64,000 bases of DNA from Bacillus fungorum (lineage in GTDB: Bacteria; Bacillota; Bacilli; Bacillales; Bacillaceae_G): contig NZ_NWUW01000007.1 in the NCBI RefSeq assembly GCF_002746455.1, positions 208,018-272,017 on the forward strand, given 5' to 3'. Below, piece after piece: positions 26,986 to 37,032 of this stretch (positions within the stretch are counted from its first letter, which is position 1; each line of letters starts with the position of its first letter). The position numbers were made by a program, and so were the translations under genes. The notes beneath the pieces were generated by a model. That model did not search any database. It was not told the origin of the DNA and saw only the letters and a list, made by a program, of their open reading frames with translations.

Positions 26986-27030
26986 GAAAGCAATTGAGTC
27001 ATATGAAAAACATACACTCAGTTGCTTTCG
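26986..27030. terminator. Long hairpin ahead of the dioxygenase genes
   Basis: GAAAGCAATTGAGT pairs with ACTCAGTTGCTTTC (one mismatch). It could be an attenuator or terminator. Confidence 0.4.
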
Positions 27031-27184
27031 ATTAAAAAACAAAGTAACTTATTCAGTAAAACTAAAATGAATTTACAAAAACATAATTAAGAATAAATTG
27101 AAAAGCTAAAAACCATATTAGTTGTGGGAAATGTTATTTTTTTAGCCATCACTTGACTAGTAAAATGAAACGGAGGAATAACCA

Positions 27185-28132
27185 ATGTATGAAATTAAAG
27201 GGCATCATCACATTTCAATGGTTACGAAAAACGCAAATGAAAATAATCACTTTTATAAAAATGTGCTTGGTTTACGCCGTGTGAAAATGACGGTAAACCA
27301 AGATGATCCGTCCATGTATCACTTATTTTATGGAGATAAAACAGGAAGTCCAGGTACAGAATTATCATTTTTTGAAATTCCTTTAGTAGGAAAAACGTAC
27401 CGCGGTACGAATGCCATTACTCGAATTGGATTACTCGTTCCTTCCGAGGAAAGCTTATATTACTGGAAAGTACGATTTGAGGAATTTGGTGTGAAACATA
27501 GTGAAATGACAACATATGCAAATCGCCCTGCTTTGCAATTTGAGGATGCTGAAGGTCTTCGCTTAGTACTACTCGTTTCAAACGGAGAAAAAGTAGAGCA
27601 CTGGGAAACATGGGAGAAATCAGAAGTTCCTGCAGAGCATCAAATTCAAGGAATGGGTTCTGTGGAAATGACAGTTCGTAGACTTGATAAAATGGCGAGT
27701 ACACTTACAGAGATGTTTGGTTATACAGAGGTTAGCCACAGCGAAGAGGAAGCAATTTTCCAGTCCATTAAAGGAGAGGCTTTTGGAGAAATCGTTGTGA
27801 AATATTTAGATGGTCCTACTGAAAAACCGGGCCGCGGTAGCATCCACCATTTAGCAATTCGTGTAAAAAATGATATAGAGCTTGCTTATTGGGAAGAACA
27901 GGTGATACAAAGAGGCTTCCAGTCTTCAGGAATCATCGACCGTTTCTATTTTAAAAGCTTATATTTCCGTGAATCAAACGGAATTCTATTTGAAATTGCG
28001 ACAGATGGACCAGGATTTACAGTTGATGGAGATGTAGAACATTTAGGAGAAAAACTTGATTTACCGCCGTTCTTAGAAGAAAAGCGAGCAGAAATTGAAG
28101 CGAATTTAGCACCTATTGAAGAGAAGGAATAG
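27185..28132 (+). CDS. Ring-cleaving dioxygenase, MhqA/MhqO-type (VOC superfamily) 1
   Basis: 315 residues built from two VOC/glyoxalase modules. The metal-binding His near the start (GHHHISMVT), the second His (GRGSIHHLAIRV) and Glu (NGILFEIATDGPGF) are visible, together with the family-specific ATDGPGF ending. Members cleave hydroquinones or catechols and, in Bacillus, are induced by quinone-like electrophiles through MhqR. RBS GGAGG precedes ATG 27185. A close paralogue follows 190 bases on, separated by a bcr repeat. Confidence 0.88.
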   Translation: MYEIKGHHHISMVTKNANENNHFYKNVLGLRRVKMTVNQDDPSMYHLFYGDKTGSPGTELSFFEIPLVGKTYRGTNAITRIGLLVPSEESLYYWKVRFEEFGVKHSEMTTYANRPALQFEDAEGLRLVLLVSNGEKVEHWETWEKSEVPAEHQIQGMGSVEMTVRRLDKMASTLTEMFGYTEVSHSEEEAIFQSIKGEAFGEIVVKYLDGPTEKPGRGSIHHLAIRVKNDIELAYWEEQVIQRGFQSSGIIDRFYFKSLYFRESNGILFEIATDGPGFTVDGDVEHLGEKLDLPPFLEEKRAEIEANLAPIEEKE

Positions 28133-28142
28133 AAGAGAAAAT

Positions 28143-28290
28143 ATAAAGTGAAACTTTAATCAGCAGGGGGGCTTCATCTCCCACTGATTATTAGTTGAAC
28201 CAATCGGGCTTTTACGGGCAGTTGATTCCCACCTAAATTCTTTGCTTTCGCTGAATTTTAAGGCGGGGAGCTTACTGCCCGTTAATGCGG
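28143..28290 (+). repeat. bcr-type repeat, copy A (full element)
   Basis: About 148 bases with two hairpin modules: an AATCAGC..GGGGG / CCC..CTGATT pair, then CGGGCAG...CTGCCCG enclosing CCCACCT/AGGCGGGG. It begins ATAAAGTGAAAC, the complement of the ends of copies B and C. Consistent with the bcr intergenic repeat family. Confidence 0.75.
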
Positions 28291-28322
28291 GATAACTTTT
28301 AAAACCACTGGAGGAATATAAA

Positions 28323-29300
28323 ATGAACCAATTAAAAGGAATTCACCACGTTACAGCGATTACAAGTAGCGCAGAAAAGAACTATGAGTTTTTTACTCAC
28401 GTTTTAGGGATGCGTTTAGTTAAAAAGACAGTAAACCAAGATGATATTCAAACGTATCATTTATTCTTTGCAGATGATAAAGGTAGTGCAGGAACAGATA
28501 TGACATTCTTTGACTTCCCAGGTGTTCCTAAAGGAGTACATGGTACAAATGAAATTTCTAAAACTTCATTCCGCGTTCCAACTGATGCAGCATTAGAGTA
28601 TTGGGTGAACCGTTTTGACCGTCTTGAAGTGGAACATGCAGGCATTAAAGAGCAATTTGGTAAGAAAACTCTTTCTTTCGTAGATTTTGATGATCAACAC
28701 TACCAATTAATTTCAGATGAACTTGATCATGGTGTGGAATCAGGTACACCGTGGCAAAACGGACCAGTTCCATTAGAATATGCGATTACTGGTTTAGGTT
28801 CTGTATTTATTCGTATTGCGAACTTTAGTTTCTTCAAAGAAGTGTTAGAAAAAGTTCTATTATTTAAAGAGATTGCGCAAGAAGGAGAATTCTATTTATT
28901 TGAAGTGAACGAAGGGGGAAACGGTGCATCAGTCATTGTAGAACATAATACAGTTCTTCCTGAAGCACAACAAGGTTTTGGTACAGTTCACCATGCAGCA
29001 TTTCGCGTAGAAGATCGCGCTGTATTGGAAGAATGGATTGAAAGAATCAGTAGCGTAGGGCTTCCTTCATCTGGATATGTAAATCGTCACTTCTTCGAGT
29101 CATTATACGCAAGAGTTGCACCGCAAATTTTATTTGAATTTGCAACAGATGGCCCAGGGTTTATGGGAGATGAGCCATACGAAACACTTGGCGAAAAATT
29201 ATCGTTACCTCCATTCCTAGAGCCAAAACGTGAAGAAATCGAAAAGTTAGTTCGTCCAATTGATACAGTGAGAAGTACGAAGGAATTTATTAAAGAGTAA
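28323..29300 (+). CDS. Ring-cleaving dioxygenase, MhqA/MhqO-type (VOC superfamily) 2
   Basis: 325 residues, same architecture as the gene before it: KGIHHVTAITS at the N-terminus, FGTVHHAAFRV in the second module, and PQILFEFATDGPGF near the end. The C-terminal tail is about ten residues longer. Probably acts on a different aromatic diol or quinone. RBS CTGGAGGAA precedes ATG 28323. It ends at a clear terminator; transcription may continue from the first copy through the repeat. Confidence 0.88.
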   Translation: MNQLKGIHHVTAITSSAEKNYEFFTHVLGMRLVKKTVNQDDIQTYHLFFADDKGSAGTDMTFFDFPGVPKGVHGTNEISKTSFRVPTDAALEYWVNRFDRLEVEHAGIKEQFGKKTLSFVDFDDQHYQLISDELDHGVESGTPWQNGPVPLEYAITGLGSVFIRIANFSFFKEVLEKVLLFKEIAQEGEFYLFEVNEGGNGASVIVEHNTVLPEAQQGFGTVHHAAFRVEDRAVLEEWIERISSVGLPSSGYVNRHFFESLYARVAPQILFEFATDGPGFMGDEPYETLGEKLSLPPFLEPKREEIEKLVRPIDTVRSTKEFIKE

Positions 29301-29322
29301 AAGTAGAGATAATAAGTAGGAG

Positions 29323-29365
29323 AGCAAGTAGTTTTAGCGGAGTGCTGGAACTGCTTGCTTTTTTA
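29323..29365 (+). terminator. Rho-independent terminator
   Basis: AGCAAGTAGTT pairs with AACTGCTTGCT followed by six Ts. Confidence 0.85.
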
Positions 29366-29556
29366 TTTATCCTAGTAATTTTTCTGACAATTGTTTCTCA
29401 AGTTATTAAAAAGGAAAAATTCGGTATAATTAATTAGAATATTAAATTTTCTAATAATTATTGTTCAATGCCTAGAAAAGGAGTGGTAATATACAATTTT
29501 GATAATTGTATAAAAATACTAATTTTGTAATTTTGGAGAAAAGGGGATGCGAGTGT

Positions 29557-30651
29557 ATGGGAGCGGATGTAGTAACGCGGGAGCAAATGAAACATTCTTT
29601 AGATGATTGGTATCGTGTAATGTTGCAGCAAAACATAGAGAAAGCTACGGAGATGAAAGAAGAGCTTGATAGTAAGATTAGTGGGCTGGATGTGGATCAG
29701 GATGTATTGCTTTATCATGCGTTATTGAACTTTAGATATGATGCATTAGTTGATTGGATTGGGGTTAGAGAAGATAGTTTTGATAAAGTGGAATCTTTCG
29801 AAATTCCAACAGAAGGCTTTTTAGCTTATTATTATCACTTTTTCAAAGGATTTCATTGTACATTAATTTCAAATTATAACGAAGCGAAACAACAGTATGA
29901 GCAAGCTGAGAAGTTATTAAAATATATTGCAGATCCGATAGAGCATGCGGAGTTTAATTATCGGATGGGGAATTTCTACTATCATTCCTATCAACAAATC
30001 AATGCGATTGATTATTTGAAAAAAGCAAAAGAAGATTTTACGAAGCAACAAGGATATGAGATTAATTTGGCTTTATGTGAGAATGTATTGGGGTTATGTT
30101 GTATAGATTTAAGACAATTTGAATTGGCGGAGGAAAATTTTAATAATGCATTAAATGTTTTCCAACAAGCTAATCATGAAAAGTATATTTTAATGGTTAG
30201 AAATAATTTAGGATGGCTATACGGCAGTCAAGATTTATCTGATTTAGCGATTAGACATTTAAGCGAAGTTACTCAAAAAATGCCTAAAAATTTTAAAGCA
30301 ATTTTTACTGAAGCGGAGGAAAACTATAAATTAGGTAGGGTAGAAACTGCTAATGAGTTAATAGAATTAGGCTTAAGAATTTGTAACGAATTACAAAATA
30401 AAGAATTCCAATATCGATTTATAATTTTAAAAGAGCTGAATATTAAATCCAGTGCTAGTCAATTAGAAAAAGTAACTTTAGAAGGGATTTTATATTTTGA
30501 AGAACATTCTCTTTTAGAGTGTGTTAAAGAATATATGGAAATATTAGCTTATAAGTTTTATCAGGAAGAAAATCATGAAAAAGCTAGTAAGTACTTCTTT
30601 ATTAGTAGTCAAGCTCAAAAAAGAATTCTCAAAAAGGGAGCGTTAAAATAA
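29557..30651 (+). CDS. Rap family aspartyl-phosphate phosphatase / regulator
   Basis: 364 residues, normal length for Rap proteins. An N-terminal helical bundle (VVTREQMKHSLDDWYRVMLQQNIEKA) is followed by six or so TPR repeats (FNYRMGNFYYHSYQQINAIDYLKKA, CENVLGLCCIDLRQFELAEENFNNAL and onwards). Rap proteins dephosphorylate response regulators such as Spo0F or bind DNA-binding regulators, and are inhibited by an imported Phr peptide. ATG 29557 is chosen with AAGGGG at 29541-29546; the frame from 29506 has no RBS. The next gene starts right after its stop (TAAATG), the classic rap-phr layout. Confidence 0.9.
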   Translation: MGADVVTREQMKHSLDDWYRVMLQQNIEKATEMKEELDSKISGLDVDQDVLLYHALLNFRYDALVDWIGVREDSFDKVESFEIPTEGFLAYYYHFFKGFHCTLISNYNEAKQQYEQAEKLLKYIADPIEHAEFNYRMGNFYYHSYQQINAIDYLKKAKEDFTKQQGYEINLALCENVLGLCCIDLRQFELAEENFNNALNVFQQANHEKYILMVRNNLGWLYGSQDLSDLAIRHLSEVTQKMPKNFKAIFTEAEENYKLGRVETANELIELGLRICNELQNKEFQYRFIILKELNIKSSASQLEKVTLEGILYFEEHSLLECVKEYMEILAYKFYQEENHEKASKYFFISSQAQKRILKKGALK

Positions 30652-30978
30652 ATGAAAAAGGCTAGTTTATTCATTACCGGTTTAGTAGTTACACTGTCAA
30701 TTGGACTGAATTCTTTGGCTGGGTTTCAAGAGCAATCGTTAAATAGAGGAGACACAGGCGGAGCACCAGCAAGGCCAGACTATGCTAGTTTCAATAGAGG
30801 AGACACAGGCGGAGCACCAGCAAGGCCAGACTATGCTAGTTTCAATAGAGGAGACACAGGCGGAGCACCAGCAAGGCCAGACTACGTTAACATTGGCGAA
30901 ACAGGTGGAGCACCAGCAGACAATAGAGGCGACGGCGGCGGTATTAGCAAGCAAGACTCACACGCTGACCATTTTTAA
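30652..30978 (+). CDS. Phr-like secreted peptide precursor with tandem repeats
   Basis: 108 residues. A signal peptide (about 1-23, MKKASLFITGLVVTLSIGLN) is followed by three 17-residue repeats beginning NRGDTGGAPARPDY (the first two end ASF, the third VNI), then a degenerate fourth copy (GETGGAPADNRGDGGG) and a polar tail. It begins immediately after the rap stop, so it is the probable cognate pheromone precursor. Known Phr precursors are mostly 40-80 residues with one mature 5-7 residue peptide; here the repeated core G(D/E)TGGAP could give several copies of the signal. Which fragment is mature is not visible. Confidence 0.8.
   Translation: MKKASLFITGLVVTLSIGLNSLAGFQEQSLNRGDTGGAPARPDYASFNRGDTGGAPARPDYASFNRGDTGGAPARPDYVNIGETGGAPADNRGDGGGISKQDSHADHF
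30742..30894 (+). repeat. Three tandem 51-bp repeats inside the phr-like gene
   Basis: Units at 30742-30792, 30793-30843 and 30844-30894. The first two are identical over 51 bases; the third differs only in its last few codons. A partial fourth follows. Confidence 0.95.
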
Positions 30979-30993
30979 ATTAAATAATAAGGT

Positions 30994-31028
30994 GAAGGGA
31001 CCTCACAACGAGGTCCCTTTTCTTTTTA
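30994..31028 (+). terminator. Rho-independent terminator
   Basis: AAGGGACCTC pairs with GAGGTCCCTT followed by Ts; ends the rap-phr unit. Confidence 0.9.
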
Positions 31029-31041
31029 CTACCAAAAAGAA

Positions 31042-31143
31042 TTGACTTACTTTAAATATGTAACTATAATAGTTACAGGATAACCACCAGTAACAGAAAT
31101 AAGTTATATTTTTTAGTTTAATTGTAACTAAACTAGTTACAAT
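31042..31143 (+). promoter_or_regulatory. Promoter with twin palindromic operators
   Basis: TTGACT (31042-31047) and TATAAT (31065-31070) are 17 bases apart. The palindrome GTAACTATAATAGTTAC (31060-31076) covers the -10. A second copy GTAACTA-n3-TAGTTAC (31124-31140, with TT/AA flanks) lies 64 bp downstream in the leader. The common form is a repressor site; the regulator is not encoded next door as far as I can see. Confidence 0.75.
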
Positions 31144-31211
31144 TAAAATTAATCATAAAACAACCAAAAAATGTAAAAACTTTAAATAGCAACTTGAGAA
31201 AGGAGACGGAA

Positions 31212-32087
31212 ATGTTGAAACGGTTTAAATTTTATTTGATTAGCGGTATTGTGCTCGTTTTGTTAATTGTTTGTAACTTCGTTGATAAGCCGATTGCGAA
31301 GGTTGGAGAAGTGAAAGATACTGTTATGACGAAGCTGAATACGAAAGAGAGTATGGCACAGATTGATGGGCAGACAATTTATTTTAAGCAAATTGGTGAG
31401 GGGAAACCTCCTTTACTTATGCTTCACGGGTTTGGTGGTTCTTCAGATGGATTTAGTAATATTTATCCGGAACTTGCGCGAGATCATACGATTATTGCGG
31501 TTGATATTTTAGGGTTTGGGCGTTCTTCTAAGCCAATTGATTTTCAATATTCGTTTCCTGCGCAAGTGAATTTATATTATAAGTTAATGAAGAAGCTTGG
31601 ATATGATCAATTCGCAGTACTTGGTCATTCGATGGGCGGAGAGATGTCTCTGAATTTAGCGTATTTATACCCAGACGCAGTGACGCATCTCGTTTTGGCA
31701 GATGCTACAGGGATAGAGTCTTTCCAGCAAAAAGAAAGTTATGAAGTGCCATCGCTATCAACCAATCTTCAAACGGTAACAGAGATTACGAATTATAATA
31801 AAAATGAAGTGAAAAATAGTCGTGACGATAAAGAGCATTATGATCAGCTTACGAAAATGAGAGAACGCCGCATTGCGATGGAAGCTGATAAAATTAAGGT
31901 GCCGACTTTAATTATATGGGGACGACATGATAAGAGCGTTTCTTGGAAAAATGGTGAACTGTATCATCAGTTATTCGCAAATAGTACGTTTCATATCATC
32001 GAAAAAGGATACCACGCGCCGTTTCGTCAGGAACCAATCGAGTTTATGGAATATGTACAAGCGTTTTTCGCGAAGCATCCACAATAA
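31212..32087 (+). CDS. Membrane-anchored alpha/beta hydrolase
   Basis: 291 residues. A single N-terminal membrane segment (about 5-23) anchors an alpha/beta hydrolase domain: oxyanion motif LHGFGGSSDGF, nucleophile Ser in LGHSMGGEMSLN, Asp in IWGRHDKSV and His in EKGYHAPFRQEP. The substrate is unknown; ester or haloalkane-type hydrolysis is possible. ATG 31212 follows AAAGGAGA. It is controlled by a promoter with twin palindromes, so its expression is likely induced by some small molecule or stress. Confidence 0.85.
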   Translation: MLKRFKFYLISGIVLVLLIVCNFVDKPIAKVGEVKDTVMTKLNTKESMAQIDGQTIYFKQIGEGKPPLLMLHGFGGSSDGFSNIYPELARDHTIIAVDILGFGRSSKPIDFQYSFPAQVNLYYKLMKKLGYDQFAVLGHSMGGEMSLNLAYLYPDAVTHLVLADATGIESFQQKESYEVPSLSTNLQTVTEITNYNKNEVKNSRDDKEHYDQLTKMRERRIAMEADKIKVPTLIIWGRHDKSVSWKNGELYHQLFANSTFHIIEKGYHAPFRQEPIEFMEYVQAFFAKHPQ

Positions 32088-32165
32088 AAATTTTAAGCAT
32101 AAATCTACTTCTTTCCTCATACAGTGAAACTAATAAGGCTTGTCTAAGGAAAGGAATGAAGTTGA

Positions 32166-32366
32166 GTGGAAACTTTACCATGGTGGGTGTATCTTGTAAT
32201 TGTTGGGATTGTACTAAGTGGCTACATGGTTTTATATACTTCAAAAAAAGAGCAAGAGATGGATAATGAGTTTATCGAAAAAGAAGGCGAAGTGTATATG
32301 AAGCGCTTAGAAGAAGAGCGCGAGAAACGTAATCAGGATAGTGATAAGGATTCAGTATTGCTTTAA
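32166..32366 (+). CDS. yhaL: YhaL-like sporulation protein
   Basis: 66 residues: one N-terminal membrane segment starting LPWWVYLVIVGIVLSG, then a charged helix EQEMDNEFIEKEGEVYMKRLEEEREKR. This matches Bacillus YhaL, described as a sporulation-associated protein. GTG 32166 is the start, with AAGGA about eleven bases ahead. In B. subtilis yhaL is next to prsA and yhaM; here those two are apart, so the block was rearranged or received insertions. Confidence 0.8.
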   Translation: METLPWWVYLVIVGIVLSGYMVLYTSKKEQEMDNEFIEKEGEVYMKRLEEEREKRNQDSDKDSVLL

Positions 32367-32377
32367 TAGAACTTTTG

Positions 32378-32427
32378 AAAGGCTATCATCTAGTAGAAAT
32401 TTACATCTAGATGATAGCTTTTTTCTT
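32378..32427 (+). terminator. Rho-independent terminator
   Basis: AAGGCTATCATCTAG pairs with CTAGATGATAGCTT followed by Ts. Confidence 0.9.
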
Positions 32428-32536
32428 TTTGGAGAGCATGTATACGAAATTCATCATGAACTTTTACTGATGGTATTTATATATTTTTTTTCTCATAAGA
32501 ATGGAACTAGCGCGATATTTACTGGGGGGATTAACA

Positions 32537-33388
32537 ATGCATAGGGATGAAACTACATTACATCCTGATACGGGTGTTACGTCTGTAATGTTTGTTGAAC
32601 GTTCATTAAATGAAATTCGTTTTTGGTCTAGAATCATGAAGGAGCATTCTTTTTTTCTTCGCTTGGGGTTTAGATGCGAGGATACCCAACTAATCGAAGA
32701 GGCGAATCAATTTTATCGATTGTTTGAACATATCGAGCAAATAGCGTATTCCTATACAAATGAAACAGATCCTGAGCAAATCAAAAGGTTTAATGCAGAA
32801 GTACAACAAGCCGCAACTAATATTTGGGGATTTAAACGAAAAATTTTAGGGTTGATTCTCACATGTAAATTGCCAGGACAAAATAACTTTCCATTGTTAG
32901 TTGACCATACAAGTAGGGAAGCTGATTATTTTAGAAAACGTTTAATGGAATTAAACGAAGGTAAATTAGATGCTCTTCCTGATGCTATTATTAAAGAAAA
33001 TGTTTTCTTTTTAAGGATTATGGCAGACCATGCTAAATTTATTGGCCATCTTCTTGATCCATCGGAAAGAAAGCTTGTAGATACAGCACGGAATTTTAGC
33101 AATGATTTTGATGAATTGATGTATCAAGCAATTGACTTAGAATCTATGAAACCACAATCCAAAACAGTCCCTCTTTTAGATCAATTTTTAGATCAAAATC
33201 GTGTGTCGGTTACATCTCTTCGGGATTTTAAGAAAACCGCACGTGATTTAATTGAGCAATGTAAAATAAAGAGTATCATTCATCCATTATTAGCAGACCA
33301 CGTTTTTCGTGAAGCTGATAGATTTCTTGAAATTATTGATATGTTTGATGCTCATCTTACAAATATTCAATCACAACCTAGATATTAG
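32537..33388 (+). CDS. DUF2935 family protein
   Basis: 283 residues in two similar four-helix bundles. Repeated His/Glu/Asp sets look like metal ligands: RFWSRIMKEHSFFLR and DHTSREADYFRKRL in the first half, FFLRIMADHAKFIGHLLDP and LLADHVFREADRFL in the second. This is the DUF2935 family, structurally a ferritin-like metal-binding fold of unknown role. ATG 32537 is preferred because GGGGGG lies just upstream; the longer frame from 32501 lacks an RBS. Single gene between terminators. Confidence 0.85.
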   Translation: MHRDETTLHPDTGVTSVMFVERSLNEIRFWSRIMKEHSFFLRLGFRCEDTQLIEEANQFYRLFEHIEQIAYSYTNETDPEQIKRFNAEVQQAATNIWGFKRKILGLILTCKLPGQNNFPLLVDHTSREADYFRKRLMELNEGKLDALPDAIIKENVFFLRIMADHAKFIGHLLDPSERKLVDTARNFSNDFDELMYQAIDLESMKPQSKTVPLLDQFLDQNRVSVTSLRDFKKTARDLIEQCKIKSIIHPLLADHVFREADRFLEIIDMFDAHLTNIQSQPRY

Positions 33389-33421
33389 AAGATAAGGAAA
33401 GATAATATTTTGCTTTCGGCT

Positions 33422-33459
33422 GAGAAGTTAACAATGTATTGTTAGCTTCTTTTCTTTTT
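33422..33459 (+). terminator. Rho-independent terminator
   Basis: GAAGTTAACAA pairs with TTGTTAGCTTC followed by Ts. Confidence 0.85.
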
Positions 33460-33460
33460 G

Positions 33461-33688
33461 ATGAAAAGGTTTAAAAATGAAACTTTGCGTTATTCTTTCT
33501 TGAGACTGATAAGTAGGAATGGAGTATTTTTATTTATTACAAAAATCGTTGTATGGATGTTAAATAAATTTGCCGGAGCGAGCATTACAATTATAGTGGA
33601 TGCACCATATGTGATGAATTTTTTACCTCTCATATTAATGGTTATAGGTGGTATGGGATCTGATAAGTTGAAGAAAATATATAAATAG
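33461..33688 (+). CDS. Doubtful small membrane protein
   Basis: A 75-residue frame with two hydrophobic segments (about 22-36 and 46-65). ATG 33461 falls directly after the T tract of the preceding terminator and has no ribosome binding site, so initiation is unclear. It may be a real small protein with a later start or a chance frame. Confidence 0.3.
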   Translation: MKRFKNETLRYSFLRLISRNGVFLFITKIVVWMLNKFAGASITIIVDAPYVMNFLPLILMVIGGMGSDKLKKIYK

Positions 33689-33785
33689 AAGAAAGATTTG
33701 AAAGAAATCCCCTACACTAGCTGTTCTTTTCACTCAAATTGTGTACTATAAAGGATAGGATGACATAAAGAAGGGAACATATAGA

Positions 33786-34346
33786 ATGGAATTTCATGAA
33801 CAAAAGATTTTGCCGGCAGTGAGGCAAATTAAAGATTTGGAAAAGCTATTACATAGTTCGTATGAGTATATCGTTATTTTAGATATTCATGTCGGTCAAT
33901 TGAAGAGTGTTATATCACTTGCGAAGCAATATTGTAAAAAGGTGTTTTTACATGTGGATTTAATTCATGGCTTACAGAGTGATGGGCATGCGACGGAATA
34001 TTTATGCCAAGAATTTAGACCGTATGGATTACTTTCTACAAAGGCGAGCGTCATTATGAAGGCGAAGCAAAAAGGCGTTGTGGCAATACAGCGTATTTTT
34101 TTAATCGATTCTAGCGCAATGGAGAAGAGTTGCAATCTTTTAGAAAAGACGAAGCCGGATTATATTGAGGTGCTTCCAGGAGCAATGACGGATGTTATTG
34201 CTGAAGTGAAAGAGCGTACTGGTGTACCGATTTTAGCAGGTGGTTTTATTCGTACTGTAGAAGATGTGGAAAGAGCTTTAAACGCTGGTGCGACAGCAAT
34301 TACGACATCCAAACGCGAACTATGGAAACATTACCAAAAAAAGTGA
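33786..34346 (+). CDS. glpP: Glycerol operon antiterminator GlpP
   Basis: 186 residues matching GlpP. Visible blocks: KVFLHVDLIHGL, TEYLCQEFRPYGLLSTKASVI, QRIFLIDSSAMEK, DYIEVLPGAMTDVI and VPILAGGFIRTVEDVERALNAGATAITTS. GlpP, when bound to glycerol-3-phosphate, binds the leaders of glp mRNAs and prevents termination, and in B. subtilis also stabilises glpD mRNA. RBS AAGAAGGG precedes ATG 33786. It is directly upstream of the two leaders it should control. Confidence 0.93.
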   Translation: MEFHEQKILPAVRQIKDLEKLLHSSYEYIVILDIHVGQLKSVISLAKQYCKKVFLHVDLIHGLQSDGHATEYLCQEFRPYGLLSTKASVIMKAKQKGVVAIQRIFLIDSSAMEKSCNLLEKTKPDYIEVLPGAMTDVIAEVKERTGVPILAGGFIRTVEDVERALNAGATAITTSKRELWKHYQKK

Positions 34347-34366
34347 CGAAAATGTGAATTTTTTCG

Positions 34367-34395
34367 TTGACACCGCTTTCATTTACGGTTAACAT
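34367..34395 (+). promoter_or_regulatory. glpFK promoter overlapped by a cre site
   Basis: -35 TTGACA (34367-34372) and a -10 around 34390-34395 (TAACAT). TGACACCGCTTTCA at 34368-34381 fits the catabolite-responsive element consensus TGWNANCGNTNWCA at every position, so CcpA repression in the presence of glucose is expected. Confidence 0.8.
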
Positions 34396-34399
34396 TATA

Positions 34400-34500
34400 G
34401 ACAAGTTAATAAACGTGACGGAGAAAAGTAGAGATCCACATTTCATTGTTTCTATATAAATTTATATAGAAGCGTGCAAAGCTGTGGGTCTTTTTCTTTT
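34400..34500 (+). promoter_or_regulatory. GlpP-responsive leader and terminator of glpFK
   Basis: The leader starts with GACAAGTTAATAA (34400-34412), a 13-mer also found at the start of the glpD leader (36922-36934). A terminator follows: AGATCCACA (from 34432) pairs with TGTGGGTCT (34484-34492) before a T tract. GlpP should block this terminator when glycerol-3-phosphate is present. Confidence 0.75.
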
Positions 34501-34573
34501 GACAAAAACGAATGGCCATTCATTTTACCTCTATCACATTTGGAAGCGTTTAAATTGATTGTGGAGGGATACT

Positions 34574-36899
<2,326 letters not shown>

Positions 36900-36912
36900 T
36901 CATAAACAGTGT

Positions 36913-37011
36913 TATAATGGTGACAAGTTAATAATTCGGTAGGAGATTTGGAGAGACCACAACACGCTATAGAGGCGAAATCTATAGCGGAGTTTGTGGT
37001 CTCTTTTTTCG
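36913..37011 (+). promoter_or_regulatory. glpD promoter and GlpP-responsive leader terminator
   Basis: TATAAT (36913-36918) with a weak TTTCAA at 36890. The leader begins with GACAAGTTAATAA (36922-36934). GAGACCACAA pairs with TTGTGGTCTC around an inner GCTATAG/CTATAGC hairpin, followed by six Ts ending about 37009. Confidence 0.8.
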
Positions 37012-37032
37012 TTATCAAAGGGAGGAATTACC

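Larger units (their letters stand above)
26542..27184. other. Gene-free interval with two hairpins
   Basis: About 640 bases without a supported gene. It holds a terminator-like hairpin at 26656-26696, a long hairpin at 26986-27030, and a possible promoter TTGCTT-n17-TAAAGT (26948-26976) overlapped by an ATCACTT/AAGTGAT inverted repeat. Confidence 0.5.

Noticed and set aside
26941..27184. MhqR-type operator ahead of the dioxygenase genes
   Set aside because: No TCTCGA-type palindrome seen; the ATCACTT/AAGTGAT repeat is different and short.
30739..31045. Overlapping frames in the phr-like repeat region on both strands
   Set aside because: They owe their length to the 51-bp repeats being open in several frames; no RBS and one crosses the terminator.
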